A DNA stretch of 64,000 nt. It comes from Haloechinothrix sp033042135. GTDB taxonomy: Bacteria; Actinomycetota; Actinomycetes; Mycobacteriales; Pseudonocardiaceae. This document shows, one piece after another, positions 17,001-24,868 of the stretch. The position numbers and the translations under genes were made by a program. Each line of letters begins with the position of its first letter. The first letter of the stretch is position 1. The stretch spans positions 62,001 to 126,000 of the forward strand of contig NZ_WBXM01000007.1 of assembly GCF_033042135.1 (NCBI RefSeq). Direction: 5' to 3'. Below the pieces are notes generated by a model that had not been told where the DNA came from, did not search any database, and saw only the letters and a list, made by a program, of their open reading frames with translations.

Positions 17001-18841
17001 TGCTGCCCGCGGCCATCGGCACCGCGGCGGGGATCGCCGGTATCGGGTTGCTGCGCCGCTGGCCGCTGCATGACATCGCGGGCACCGCCGTCAGCCTCGC
17101 TGTCGCCTCGGTGCCCGAAGGGTTGCCGTTCGTGGCAACCGCGGGCCAGTTGGCGGGGGCGCGCAGGCTGGCGAGTTACAACGCGGTGGTGCGCAACCCC
17201 CGCACCGTCGAAGCCCTCGGCAGGGTGGACGTGCTGTGCGTGGACAAGACCGGAACGCTCACCGACGGGCGGGTCCGGCTGGTCGGGGTCTCCGACGGGC
17301 GGCGGCTGGAGCCGGTCGGGCGCATCGGCGCCGCCGGTCGGGCCCGCGTGGCCGCGGCGCTCCGCGCCAGCGAGCAGCCGGACGATGGGCAGGAGCTGGC
17401 CGAGCTCGACGACATCGACGAAGCGCTGCACGAAGCGGCACGCGAGTACGGTGTCACCGCCGATGAGGACGTGGGATGGCGGGTGGTCACCGAGCTGCCG
17501 TTCGAGGCGAGCCGCAGCGTGCACGCCGTCCTCGGCTACAACGGCTCCGGGCATCGGCTGGTCGTCAAGGGTGCCCCAGAGGTCGTGGTCGAGGCCTGCA
17601 CCGCATGGCGTCACGACGAGTCGCGGGTCGACCTCGACGATGCCGAGCGGGAACGGCTGCTGGCGCACGCGAGCGAGCTGGCCGCACGCGGCCACCGGGT
17701 ACTGGCCGTGGCCGAGCGCTCCGCTTCCGAACGTCCCGAGCTGGAGACCGACCGGCTCGAACGGCTGACCCTGGTTGGGCTGCTCGCGTTCGCCGACCCG
17801 GTGCGTGCTACGGCCGCCGAGGCTGTGCGCGGTATCGGTGAGGCGGGGGTCCGCACCATGATGATCACCGGAGACCACGCCGAGACCGCGGCCAGCATCG
17901 CCGCCGAGCTGGGCCTGGACACCTCCACCTCGGTGACCGGAGCCGAGCTCGACGAACTCGACGACGAGGCTCTGGATCAGGTGCTGACGAAGGCGACCGT
18001 GGTCGCCCGCGTCACGCCCGCGCACAAGATGCGTGTCGTGGAGAGCCTCCAGCGGCGTGGGGCAGCCGTGGCGATGACCGGCGACGGCGCCAACGACGCC
18101 GCGGCGATCCGGCTCGCCGACGTCGGAGTGGCGTTAGGGCGGCGCTCCGCCTCCGCGGCACGCGAGGCCGCCGACATCGTGATCACCGATGATCGTGTGG
18201 AGACGCTGATCGCGGCGATCACCGAGGGGCGGGCGCTGTGGGGCTCGATCCGGGAGGCGCTGGCGGTGCTGGTCGGGGGCAACCTCGGCGAGATCGGTTT
18301 CACCGCGCTGGCCAGCCTGTTCAGCCGCAGTGCCCCGCTCCGGCCACGCCAGTTCCTGCTGGTCAACCTGCTCACCGACCTGGCTCCCGCGGTCGCGATC
18401 GCGGTACGGCCACCGGCGGACGTCTCCCCCGAGACGCTGCTGCGCGAAGGCCCCGATGTCTCCCTCGGCGAGGCGCTGCGCAGGGACGTCGCGGTGCGCG
18501 GCACCGCAACCGCGCTGGGCGCCACAGCCGCGTGGACGGTCGCGCGGTTCACCGGCACCCGCACCCGCGCGGGAACCGTGGGGCTGGCCGCCCTGGTCGG
18601 CACCCAGCTCGGACAGACGATCGCGGCAGGCGGCTGGCGCAGGCCCACCACCCTGCTCACCGGCGTGGCCTCGGGCATCGTGCTGGTAGCCGTGATCCAG
18701 ACCCCGATCGTCAGCGGCCTGTTCGGCTGCCGCCCGCTCGGGCCCGTCGGCTGGTCGCTAGCGGCCGGCTCGGCGGCCGCCGCCACGATCGGCTCCCAGG
18801 TCGCCGGCCGCCTCGTCCGCCCAGACTCCCGAAGGCACTGA
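14042..18841 (+). CDS. ctpI: Very large CtpI-like cation P-type ATPase
   Basis: A 1,599-residue P-type ATPase. The catalytic core is complete: TGES actuator loop at about 912, the phosphorylation site DKTGT at Asp1068, TGDH near 1278 and TGDGANDAA at about 1346. The transmembrane ion-site motif reads PEGLP (about 1025-1029), as in type II calcium and related pumps. The first roughly 840 residues are extra: a low-complexity acidic segment, an HMA-like fold (HAHIEVHGISEPEAVGLRRG), and a degenerate repeat of the pump's own membrane and hydrolase parts. Mycobacterial CtpI has the same unusual length and layout. The ATG at 14042 follows GGAAGGA. The transported ion is not deducible. Confidence 0.88.
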   Translation: MTVRGVTSTLADASWTVATLPLRLAAIPARIASRVLTAPGTDGQHGEQATGLDGGQGSEPATDTGAAATATASRARNGLPTHAEDTGDVEDTGDAADPASLVGKVADLLGDGAERVEEFVEDGNELLDEVVTETVDLVEDTVGRHRRVWEDEEHGHAHIEVHGISEPEAVGLRRGIAQRLRQLDDVHWAEVNAITGRVAVAFEGGTTTLTSLIEIIEGLERLHGARREESRPGWDTDERAEHPADVEPVNRVIAIMVGDVLSLGWSVTGRVARLARLPVEYAGLIGALNNHSWARERIERVLGRRATALVLPLAGAAASGFAQGPVGVVVDLAQQTLTLGELRARRHVWQQREPELYAACGDESIEPPDIGPRPVPLPDGPIEKVTRRLSQASLGGFGATLLATGDPRRATDAFLAGTPRTARIGREGFAAHLGRTLAYRGTIPLDGSALRRLDRVDTVVLDADVLVTDRWRIHELARPDGTPPTDAAWRMAETLFDVDDPQVARAEHDWQLVPYHELESDTARHTASSPPSLPPGATTLATEMRERGGIVLALLHRGEASHLVHAVPEFDPGLERVTEAVRRCGHRLVVRRRNHHAGAPDEQQLGADRLLEADCDLGAAVRGLQAEGAGVLVVARQGHAALAAADVGVGVVAPTGRPSWGADLILGRELADAATLIDATSVARQVSTRAAQFAAGGSALAALVALTGPRLAAGSRAMAMAGGAAAASLIAGTWAAVRLAHTPRPRVPDQGRWHALHPSRVLAILGGDPDRGLSEQDAAQRRSTAGGGGREVSPAEPFLAELANPLNPILAAGAGLSAAVGSMTDAGLVLGLIGLNTAVGGLQRLRADTTVRRLLEDDVSWTTVLRDGREITIAEDRLVRGDVMLLRAGDVVPADARVLDVDGCEVDESSLTGESLPVAKTSEACPGADVADRHCMLYQGTTVASGSVRAVVTATGEHTEVARSLALAGPPPPSGVELRLEQLTRRLLPAAIGTAAGIAGIGLLRRWPLHDIAGTAVSLAVASVPEGLPFVATAGQLAGARRLASYNAVVRNPRTVEALGRVDVLCVDKTGTLTDGRVRLVGVSDGRRLEPVGRIGAAGRARVAAALRASEQPDDGQELAELDDIDEALHEAAREYGVTADEDVGWRVVTELPFEASRSVHAVLGYNGSGHRLVVKGAPEVVVEACTAWRHDESRVDLDDAERERLLAHASELAARGHRVLAVAERSASERPELETDRLERLTLVGLLAFADPVRATAAEAVRGIGEAGVRTMMITGDHAETAASIAAELGLDTSTSVTGAELDELDDEALDQVLTKATVVARVTPAHKMRVVESLQRRGAAVAMTGDGANDAAAIRLADVGVALGRRSASAAREAADIVITDDRVETLIAAITEGRALWGSIREALAVLVGGNLGEIGFTALASLFSRSAPLRPRQFLLVNLLTDLAPAVAIAVRPPADVSPETLLREGPDVSLGEALRRDVAVRGTATALGATAAWTVARFTGTRTRAGTVGLAALVGTQLGQTIAAGGWRRPTTLLTGVASGIVLVAVIQTPIVSGLFGCRPLGPVGWSLAAGSAAAATIGSQVAGRLVRPDSRRH

Positions 18842-18959
18842 ACGTCACCTCCGGAGGGTTGTTCACAAGCCCGCTGGCGGGGGGCGGCACAGCCGAGGAG
18901 CGGAGAGAAACCACAGGTGAGGCATGATGTTCGGTGGCCTGGTTCCAGCTCAGCGAGTG

Positions 18960-19088
18960 CATCAGCACCGAGCCCGGCACCTTCCCCAATGTCCGGGCGA
19001 TATCGCTGAACGAACACCCGCGCTTCCACCGACGCCACACCTCACGCTCCTGCTCGCCCGACAGCCCCGCCCGACCAACCTTGTCCAT
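18960..19088 (-). pseudogene. IS30-family transposase, N-terminal fragment
   Basis: The first roughly 43 codons of an IS30-type transposase are readable from 19088: MDKVGRAGLSGEQ, then EVWRRWKRGCSFSDIARTLG, then KVPGSV. This is the N-terminal helix-turn-helix of the family. After PGSV the similarity stops abruptly near 18968 and the frame continues into unrelated sequence, so about 85-90% of the gene is missing. No partner end of the element is seen nearby. Confidence 0.75.
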
Positions 19089-19153
19089 CACAGCAACACC
19101 TAGCTCACTGGCCTCAGGCGTCACACCTCCCCCTCGAACGCGCCACAACTTCG

Positions 19154-19810
19154 TTGCTCGTCACGTACCGAGACCGTTACTATCAGCGCACGGGGAAACA
19201 CGCCGAGGGTCGACCGGACATGTTTGGTCCACTCCCGGAACAACCGCAATTTCCGGTGTATGGATTGAGCAGAGCGTTTAATGGCACCCGATGGCTGGAG
19301 AAGTGGGATCGTTTCCGGCGCCCCGGCCCCCTTGGGTCCTACGCACCGATCTGGCATGTTGATCTCGGTCACGGCGATCCGGCTGGTGATAGTTCGGTGC
19401 TTGTTACCAGCACCGTGGCTAACCTCGAAACGCTACGTTATCGGAATTCCTCAGACGATTCCGCGCTCGTTGACGCGGCGCTCGGTGTCTTACTCGGGCT
19501 CATTCACTTGGCGTATCCAACACAAAGTAACGGTCGCCGTTCGGCCGAATTCTACCAACATTCAACGATACTGGAACAGTTGAGTCGTCAACCGGACACA
19601 GCCCCTTGGACGGGCGCCACGGGAACGGTCGACGGTGCGGAAACCGACTTCGCTCACTATCGCATAGGAGATGCCTGGTGTGCGATCGCAAATCTCGTGA
19701 GCAAGCAAGTTTCCCTGGGAGTCTACGGATGTGGCATCGAACTCGATGATTACGCCATCGAACACTGCAAAAACCTTGATATCTATCTACCGCGACGACA
19801 CCTAAAGTGA
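19154..19810 (+). CDS. Unrecognised 218-residue protein in mini-island
   Basis: I do not recognise this protein. It runs from a TTG at 19154, or perhaps from the ATG at 19220, which has GAGGG about 12 bases upstream. It has no signal peptide or clear membrane segment. Features are an aromatic, proline-rich N terminus (FGPLPEQPQFPVYGLSRAF), one hydrophobic helix (ALVDAALGVLLGLIHLAYP, about 105-125) and three cysteines in the last third. Codon choice and GC are visibly lower than in the neighbours, which suggests transfer. A same-strand gene for a secreted protein follows 48 bp later, so the two may be a unit. Confidence 0.55.
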   Translation: MLVTYRDRYYQRTGKHAEGRPDMFGPLPEQPQFPVYGLSRAFNGTRWLEKWDRFRRPGPLGSYAPIWHVDLGHGDPAGDSSVLVTSTVANLETLRYRNSSDDSALVDAALGVLLGLIHLAYPTQSNGRRSAEFYQHSTILEQLSRQPDTAPWTGATGTVDGAETDFAHYRIGDAWCAIANLVSKQVSLGVYGCGIELDDYAIEHCKNLDIYLPRRHLK

Positions 19811-19858
19811 ACGCGACCCTTAAACTGAGGATATCTAACAAAAATATATAGATGAAAC

Positions 19859-20302
19859 GTGGGGGCAATACCGAAAAGAGTGCCACTCAAGCAATTACTG
19901 AATACTTCTATTCTAGCTTTCACTCTTTCGCTCCTGCCGTCAGCGGTCGCCGCCGGCGAGCCCGACACCTTTCGGCCTCCGAACTGCGGTGACACCGTTT
20001 TCGCAACCCAGGTCGAGCATGATATGCTAAGTAATACTGCTAGTTTCAGAATCATTGGTGTGGACCTTGGCCCGTGGCTTAGCACAAGCGAAGAAGGGAT
20101 ACTTTGGGTAACTGTTACGGGGTCCGACGGTCAGACAGATGAAATGCCGCCGTTCCCAGCATCGAGTCGAGGCGGGGCAAGGACCGGGTTCATCTATGCC
20201 ACTGACGATGCGCACGCTCCGGGAGACTCTCACGCAATTGTTGGAGTATCGATCGAGGACTCCAATGGAGTAAAAAGATGCCAGAACAGTTTCAGAGTTT
20301 AG
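19859..20302 (+). CDS. Small secreted protein in mini-island
   Basis: A 147-residue protein I do not recognise. A signal peptide is clear: basic leader, a hydrophobic core (TSILAFTLSLLPSAVAA), and a likely cleavage before GEPD. The mature part is about 115 residues with two cysteines (PPNCGD and KRCQNS), which could form one disulfide across a small beta-rich domain. The start is uncertain; GTG at 19859 or a later GTG are possible, and no good ribosome site is visible. A TTA codon is present (QLL in the signal peptide), as are ATA, CTA and AGA codons, rare in this genome. An AT-rich stretch precedes it. Confidence 0.6.
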   Translation: MGAIPKRVPLKQLLNTSILAFTLSLLPSAVAAGEPDTFRPPNCGDTVFATQVEHDMLSNTASFRIIGVDLGPWLSTSEEGILWVTVTGSDGQTDEMPPFPASSRGGARTGFIYATDDAHAPGDSHAIVGVSIEDSNGVKRCQNSFRV

Positions 20303-20485
20303 CACCCTTATTCAGTAGCCGGCCTATTCACCGCAATACGGGTTCCGGACATCTCCTGTGACCTGCGGTCGTCGGCCGCGAGTCACTCGAGGGCGAGCCT
20401 CGTCCACCGACTTGTGAATAGACCTCTGGGTGTTGCGGGACATGACGTTGGCGTCGGCTGACGGGGTCTGACACAGGGGACGGCT

Positions 20486-20548
20486 ACGGGTCTTTCGGCG
20501 GCAGGATGAGAAGTGATGGCCACTCGTCCGCCGTACAGAAAGACCCGT
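20486..20548. repeat. Long imperfect hairpin near the IS481 remnant
   Basis: The arms acgggtctttc (20486-20496) and gaaagacccgt (20538-20548) pair perfectly. They enclose a second stem, cggcgg/ccgccg, and then ggatgag/ctcgtcc with one G-T pair. It lies just upstream of the transposase remnant and may be a terminal or regulatory hairpin of that element (inference). Confidence 0.6.
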
Positions 20549-20551
20549 CCC

Positions 20552-20713
20552 GTGTCACACCGTAACGCCCCGCTGTAGGTCGAAGGCCGTGGTCGCCTCG
20601 AACCGCACACTCCGGCGGATCTCCGCTCGCTGGCCCGGCCACATGGTCCAAGCAGGTCGATTCGCCGAACCGAGCTCAGGCGACGAGACCGCGAACAACC
20701 ATCGACACACGCC
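20552..20713 (+). pseudogene. IS481-family transposase remnant
   Basis: From the GTG at 20552 the frame reads VSHRNAPL, a TAG stop, then VEGRGRLEPH. This is the recognisable beginning of many actinobacterial IS481 transposases with an in-frame stop where a Thr is usual. Beyond it, short blocks resembling the family helix-turn-helix region appear in shifting frames, ending at the priA stop. It is a decayed relic, not a functional gene. Confidence 0.55.
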
Positions 20714-20714
20714 A

Positions 20715-22775
20715 CTAGATCAGCTCCAGCGGGTCGAGCTGCACGCGGACCGGATCGGCCGCCTTGCGGGCGCTACGACCGGCCTGGGCGGCGGCGAGCC
20801 GCGTCGCGAGTTCCCTGCCGCCGGTGCGCGCGACGCGGATCAACACGCGCTCGACCTCCTCCTCCCCTTCGGCGGCCGGTGCCACCGAAACCGGTCCGAG
20901 TACCTCGGCCTCCTCCGGCAGCGCCAGCTCCATCAGGAAGTCCGCCAGCACATCCGCCCTGGCTTGCACGCTGGCGATGCGCACCGCAGGCGGGAAACCC
21001 AGCGAGCGTCGCTCGGCCAGCTCCCGCTCGGCGTACCAGCCGGGGTCCCACCGCAGCAGCGCCTGCACCTGCGGCAGCCCGCTGTCCGCACCAACCACGA
21101 CGCGGCCGCCTTCGCTCGCCGGGCGCACCAGCGCGGCCGCTGCCATCCACCGCCGCAGCGCCTCCTCGCCCGCGCGCAGGTCCGGGCGCGCAAGCAGCGC
21201 CCACCCGTCCAGCAGCAGCGCCGCGCCGTAGCGGCCCTCGGCCACCGGTTCCGCCCCGGGCGTGGCCACCACCACGGCTGGCTTGTCCCCGACCGAGTCG
21301 AGTACCTCGGACCCACCGGAGGTGCGCACCGCGGTGCCGGGAAACGCCCTGCCGAGCTCGTCCGCGGTGCGCTGCGCGCCGACCACCACCGCACGCAGCC
21401 GAGTGGCCGCGCAGCTCGGGCAGCGGAAGTGCGATTCGACCGCGCCGCACCAGCGGCAGTGCGCGTCCCCGCCGCCCGCGTCACCACCGGCCGCGCCCGC
21501 CTCGCCGCCGTGCCTGCCGCGCAGCGCCAGCGGGCCCGCGCACTGCCTACAGCGGGCGGGCTCCCGGCAGCGGGCGCACGCCAGCGCGGGCACGTACCCG
21601 CGCCTCGGGACCTGTACCAGTACGGGTGCGCCCGCTGCCAGCGCCGCGCGGGCAGCCTCGAACGCGGCCGCTGGCAGCCGGGCAGCACCGGCAGCCGGAT
21701 CCCTGGCCAGCTCGTACTCATCGCCGAGCCCCACGGTGCGGGGCGCGGCTGCGCGGACCTCCTCCCTGGTGGCCTGCACCGGGTGCGCCCAGCCGGATTC
21801 GAGCAGCAGCTGCGCCTCGGCGGTACGCGCGAAGCCCGCTACCACCACCCCGGTGCCGCTGCCGTGCCCCCGCTGGATCAGCACGTCCCGCACGTGCGGG
21901 TACGGCGACCGTGGCTCGGCGTGCAGGTCGTCACCGTCATCCCAGACCACGAACACCCCGGGCGAGGTGACGGGCGCGAACATCGCCGCGCGGGTGCCGA
22001 CCACGATCCGTACCCGACCGCGGCGCACCGCGAGCCACCGACGGTACCGCTCGGCGGGGCCGAGACCTGCGGTCAGCGCGACCACCGCCTGGCTGCCCGC
22101 GAGGTCCGCGCAAGCGGTGTGCACCCTGGTGAGGTCACGGTGATCCGGCACAACCAGCAGCGCCGACCGGCCGGCCCCGGCCACCGTCACGGCCATCTCG
22201 GCCAGCCGCATCGGCCAGTCCTCACCCGGCAGCGCCTGCCACACCGCGTTGGCTCGCTTGCCGCCTGCCAGCGCCGACAGCAACGCAGTACCGTGCTGAT
22301 AGCGTCGCCACCCTGCCTGATCCGGCGCGGCGGGCGCCACCGAGCCGATGTGCCCGCCTGCGTCGCCCGCGTCGCCAGAGGGGGCTTCCCGCTCGGCTCT
22401 GGCGTGGCGGGGCGGGATCGCCAGCCGCAGCACATCGATCATCGTTCCCGCATAGCGGTCCGCGACGCCCCGCGCCAGGGCGGCCAGCTCCGCGCTCAGC
22501 ACCGGCTCGCTGGAGATCACCCGTTCCAGGTAAGACAGCCGCCCGGAGTGCTCGCTGTCGGCGACCCGCTCCAGCAGGAACCCGTCGACCAGCTGGCCCG
22601 CGAACCGCACTCGCACCCGGCAGCCCGCCACCGCGGCCTCGTGGAGCGTGTGCGGGACCAGGTAGTCGAACGGCCGGTCCAGGTGGGCAAGCGGCACGTC
22701 GACGTACACCCGCGCGACCGGCGCCTCGGCCGCCGGCCTGCGCTGCCCCTTCCTGCTACGGCTCGCTGTTGCCAT
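20715..22775 (-). CDS. priA: PriA-like primosomal protein, helicase site degenerate
   Basis: A 686-residue replication-restart protein homologue. The N-terminal 3'-DNA-binding domain (VYVDVPLAHLDRPFDYLVP…) is normal. The helicase Walker A motif is lost: where GVTGSGKT is expected the protein reads LPGEDWPMRLAE. The DEEH box reads WDDGDD. The zinc-cluster region keeps eight cysteines (CARC…CRQC…CRWC…CPSC) but has a Gly/Ala-rich insertion of about 16 residues. Degenerate PriA is known in mycobacteria and relatives, where the protein probably acts as a structural loader without ATPase. metK and coaBC lie upstream as in M. tuberculosis. Its 3' end abuts an IS481 relic. Confidence 0.92.
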   Translation of the reverse strand: MATASRSRKGQRRPAAEAPVARVYVDVPLAHLDRPFDYLVPHTLHEAAVAGCRVRVRFAGQLVDGFLLERVADSEHSGRLSYLERVISSEPVLSAELAALARGVADRYAGTMIDVLRLAIPPRHARAEREAPSGDAGDAGGHIGSVAPAAPDQAGWRRYQHGTALLSALAGGKRANAVWQALPGEDWPMRLAEMAVTVAGAGRSALLVVPDHRDLTRVHTACADLAGSQAVVALTAGLGPAERYRRWLAVRRGRVRIVVGTRAAMFAPVTSPGVFVVWDDGDDLHAEPRSPYPHVRDVLIQRGHGSGTGVVVAGFARTAEAQLLLESGWAHPVQATREEVRAAAPRTVGLGDEYELARDPAAGAARLPAAAFEAARAALAAGAPVLVQVPRRGYVPALACARCREPARCRQCAGPLALRGRHGGEAGAAGGDAGGGDAHCRWCGAVESHFRCPSCAATRLRAVVVGAQRTADELGRAFPGTAVRTSGGSEVLDSVGDKPAVVVATPGAEPVAEGRYGAALLLDGWALLARPDLRAGEEALRRWMAAAALVRPASEGGRVVVGADSGLPQVQALLRWDPGWYAERELAERRSLGFPPAVRIASVQARADVLADFLMELALPEEAEVLGPVSVAPAAEGEEEVERVLIRVARTGGRELATRLAAAQAGRSARKAADPVRVQLDPLELI

Positions 22776-22954
22776 CGCTGCTCTTGTTACCAGGGGCGGT
22801 GAGGGCGCCTCCGGATACCCCTTGGTTCACCCGACGCTCAACCGCTGCACCCCCCACTACCGGATCGAACGATTCGCATCTCTGACACCCATCATCGCAG
22901 CGGATACGGCAGAATCACCCGGATCAGCCACCGGAAGGCAAGGGGGGTTCGTCC

Positions 22955-23602
22955 GTGGCCACACCGGAGATCCGCACGTTCCGCGAATCCGACACCGAGC
23001 CGCTACGCGCGCTGTTCGCCAGCGCGGGGCAAGGCGCACCACCCGACGCGCTCTGGGGACACCGGGACTCCGAGACCGACGTCTACCTCGCTCCCTATAT
23101 GGACCTCGCGCCGGACTCGCTGTTCCTCGCGTTCCTCCACGGGACCATGGTGGGCTACCTGACGGGCTGCCTGGATACTTCCGCCCTACCGAGCGAGCGC
23201 GAGCGGATGGAACGGGCCATCCGGCGGCACCGGCTGATGCTCCGGCCTCGCTGCCTTCCCTTCTTCGCCCGCAGCCTGCTCGACTCGGCGGGCGCGCGGG
23301 TACGCAGGCACCCTCCCGTCGTGGAACTCGATGATCCGCGGTGGCCCGCCCACCTGCACATCAATGTGCTGCCGCAGGCACGGGGCACCGGAGTCGCCGC
23401 CGCATTGATGGAACGCTGGTTCGACCGTCTCGCCGACACCGGCACCCCGGGCTGCTATCTGCAGACGCTGGTGGAGAACACCCGCGCGGTGCGCTTCTTC
23501 GAACGTATGGGGTTCGTCGCGCACGGCCCGAACCCGCCGATCCCGGGAATCCGCAGCCAGGGCCGCCGCCTGCACCAGCAGACCATGGTCCGGACGACGT
23601 GA
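22955..23602 (+). CDS. GNAT-family N-acetyltransferase
   Basis: A 215-residue protein with a GNAT acetyltransferase fold. The acetyl-CoA loop is visible as LPQARGTGVAAALMERWF (about 132-149), and the C-terminal strand-helix as YLQTLVENTRAVRFFERMGFVAHG. The N-terminal strand is IRTFRESDTEPLRALF. The substrate cannot be inferred. The GTG start at 22955 has a purine-rich site (aaggcaagggggg) upstream. It is divergent from priA across 179 bp and converges on metK. Confidence 0.85.
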   Translation: MATPEIRTFRESDTEPLRALFASAGQGAPPDALWGHRDSETDVYLAPYMDLAPDSLFLAFLHGTMVGYLTGCLDTSALPSERERMERAIRRHRLMLRPRCLPFFARSLLDSAGARVRRHPPVVELDDPRWPAHLHINVLPQARGTGVAAALMERWFDRLADTGTPGCYLQTLVENTRAVRFFERMGFVAHGPNPPIPGIRSQGRRLHQQTMVRTT

Positions 23603-23622
23603 CCAACCCGCGACGCGCCACG

Positions 23623-24828
23623 CTACGCCGCGCGGCGTAGCTGCTCGACCCGGTCGGTGCGCTCCCACGGCAGGTCCAGCTCCGGCCGTCCGAAGTGGCC
23701 GTAGGCGGCCACCGGCCGGTACCGGGTGTGCAGCAGGTCGAGCTCGGCGACCACGGCACCCGGCCGCAGATCGAAGACCTCCTCGATAGCGCGTTGGATA
23801 CGGGCAGGGTCCACCGTCTCGGTACCGAAGGTCTCCACGAACAGGCCGACCGGCCGGGCCGTGCCGATGGCGTAGGCCACCTGGACCTCGACCCTGGACG
23901 CGAGCCCGGCGGCGACCACGTTCTTGGCGACCCAGCGCATCGCGTAGCTGCCGGAACGGTCCACTTTCGATGGATCCTTTCCGGAGAGCGCGCCGCCGCC
24001 GTGGCGCGCCATACCCCCGTAGCTGTCGACGATGATCTTCCGGCCCGTCAGGCCTGCGTCGGCGGCGGGACCGCCGAGGACGAACCGACCCGTCGGGTTC
24101 ACCAGCAGCCGCACCTGCTCGGTGTCCAGGCCCAGATCCGTCAGTTCCGGCTCCAGCACCTGCTTGGTGACCTCGGGAACCAGCTGCCCCGCGAGCTCGA
24201 CATCCGGTGCGTGCTGCGCGGACACGACGACGGTGTCCAGCCGCACCGGCTCATCCCCCGCGTACTCGACGGTGACCTGAGTCTTACCGTCCGGTCGCAG
24301 GTACGCCACGGCGCCGTCGCGGCGTACCAGCGCCAGCCTGTGCGAGAGCCGGTGGGCCAGCGCGATCGGCAGCGGCATCAGCTCCGGCGTGTCGGTACAC
24401 GCGTAGCCGAACATCAATCCCTGATCGCCAGCTCCCTGGGCGGCAGCAAGGGAGGTGTCCGCCGCCTGGCCGCTCCGGGACTCGTACGCCTGCGCCACCC
24501 CCTGCGCGATGTCCGCCGACTGCGTGCCGATGGCCACATTGACGCCGCAGGTGTTCCCGTCGAACCCTTTGTCGGACGAGTCGTAGCCGATCTCGACGAT
24601 CACCTCGCGAGCGATGCTCGCCACGTCGATCCACGCCGAGGTGGTGACCTCGCCGACAATGTGAACCTGGCCGGTGGTCACCAGCGCCTCCACCGCCACC
24701 TTGCTCGTCGGATCGAGCTCCATGAGCCGGTCGAGCACCGTGTCGCTGATGGCGTCACAGATCTTGTCCGGATGCCCCTCGGTGACCGACTCCGACGTGA
24801 AGAGCCTGCGGTGTGAACTGGTACTCAC
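23623..24828 (-). CDS. metK: S-adenosylmethionine synthase
   Basis: A 401-residue enzyme that makes SAM from ATP and methionine. Signatures include FTSESVTEGHPDKICDAISD, GAGDQGLMFGYACTD and the glycine loop GGGALSGKDPSKVDRSG with the catalytic lysine. The GTG at 24828 is chosen because the conserved N terminus (STSSHRRLFTSES) begins there; longer frames enter coaBC. It lies 40 bp downstream of coaBC, the conserved actinobacterial order. Confidence 0.97.
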   Translation of the reverse strand: MSTSSHRRLFTSESVTEGHPDKICDAISDTVLDRLMELDPTSKVAVEALVTTGQVHIVGEVTTSAWIDVASIAREVIVEIGYDSSDKGFDGNTCGVNVAIGTQSADIAQGVAQAYESRSGQAADTSLAAAQGAGDQGLMFGYACTDTPELMPLPIALAHRLSHRLALVRRDGAVAYLRPDGKTQVTVEYAGDEPVRLDTVVVSAQHAPDVELAGQLVPEVTKQVLEPELTDLGLDTEQVRLLVNPTGRFVLGGPAADAGLTGRKIIVDSYGGMARHGGGALSGKDPSKVDRSGSYAMRWVAKNVVAAGLASRVEVQVAYAIGTARPVGLFVETFGTETVDPARIQRAIEEVFDLRPGAVVAELDLLHTRYRPVAAYGHFGRPELDLPWERTDRVEQLRRAA

Positions 24829-24868
24829 GGCGACCTGCCCTTTCGCACTACACGGTGCCGTGTTCAGC

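Larger units (their letters stand above)
18842..20714. mobile_element. Degenerate IS-flanked mini-island
   Basis: Between the ATPase and priA lies a roughly 1.9-kb stretch with an IS30-type transposase N-terminal fragment at its left and an IS481-type remnant at its right. Two genes of clearly lower GC lie between them, with an AT-rich patch at about 19838-19860. An 8-bp inverted match (ttcacaag 18862-18869, cttgtgaa 20411-20418) is too short to prove element ends. This is read as an old insertion hotspot that captured two foreign genes. Confidence 0.6.

Noticed and set aside
18862..20418. ttcacaag/cttgtgaa as terminal repeats of one transposon
   Set aside because: Eight bases are expected by chance over this distance, and the flanking transposase relics belong to different families.
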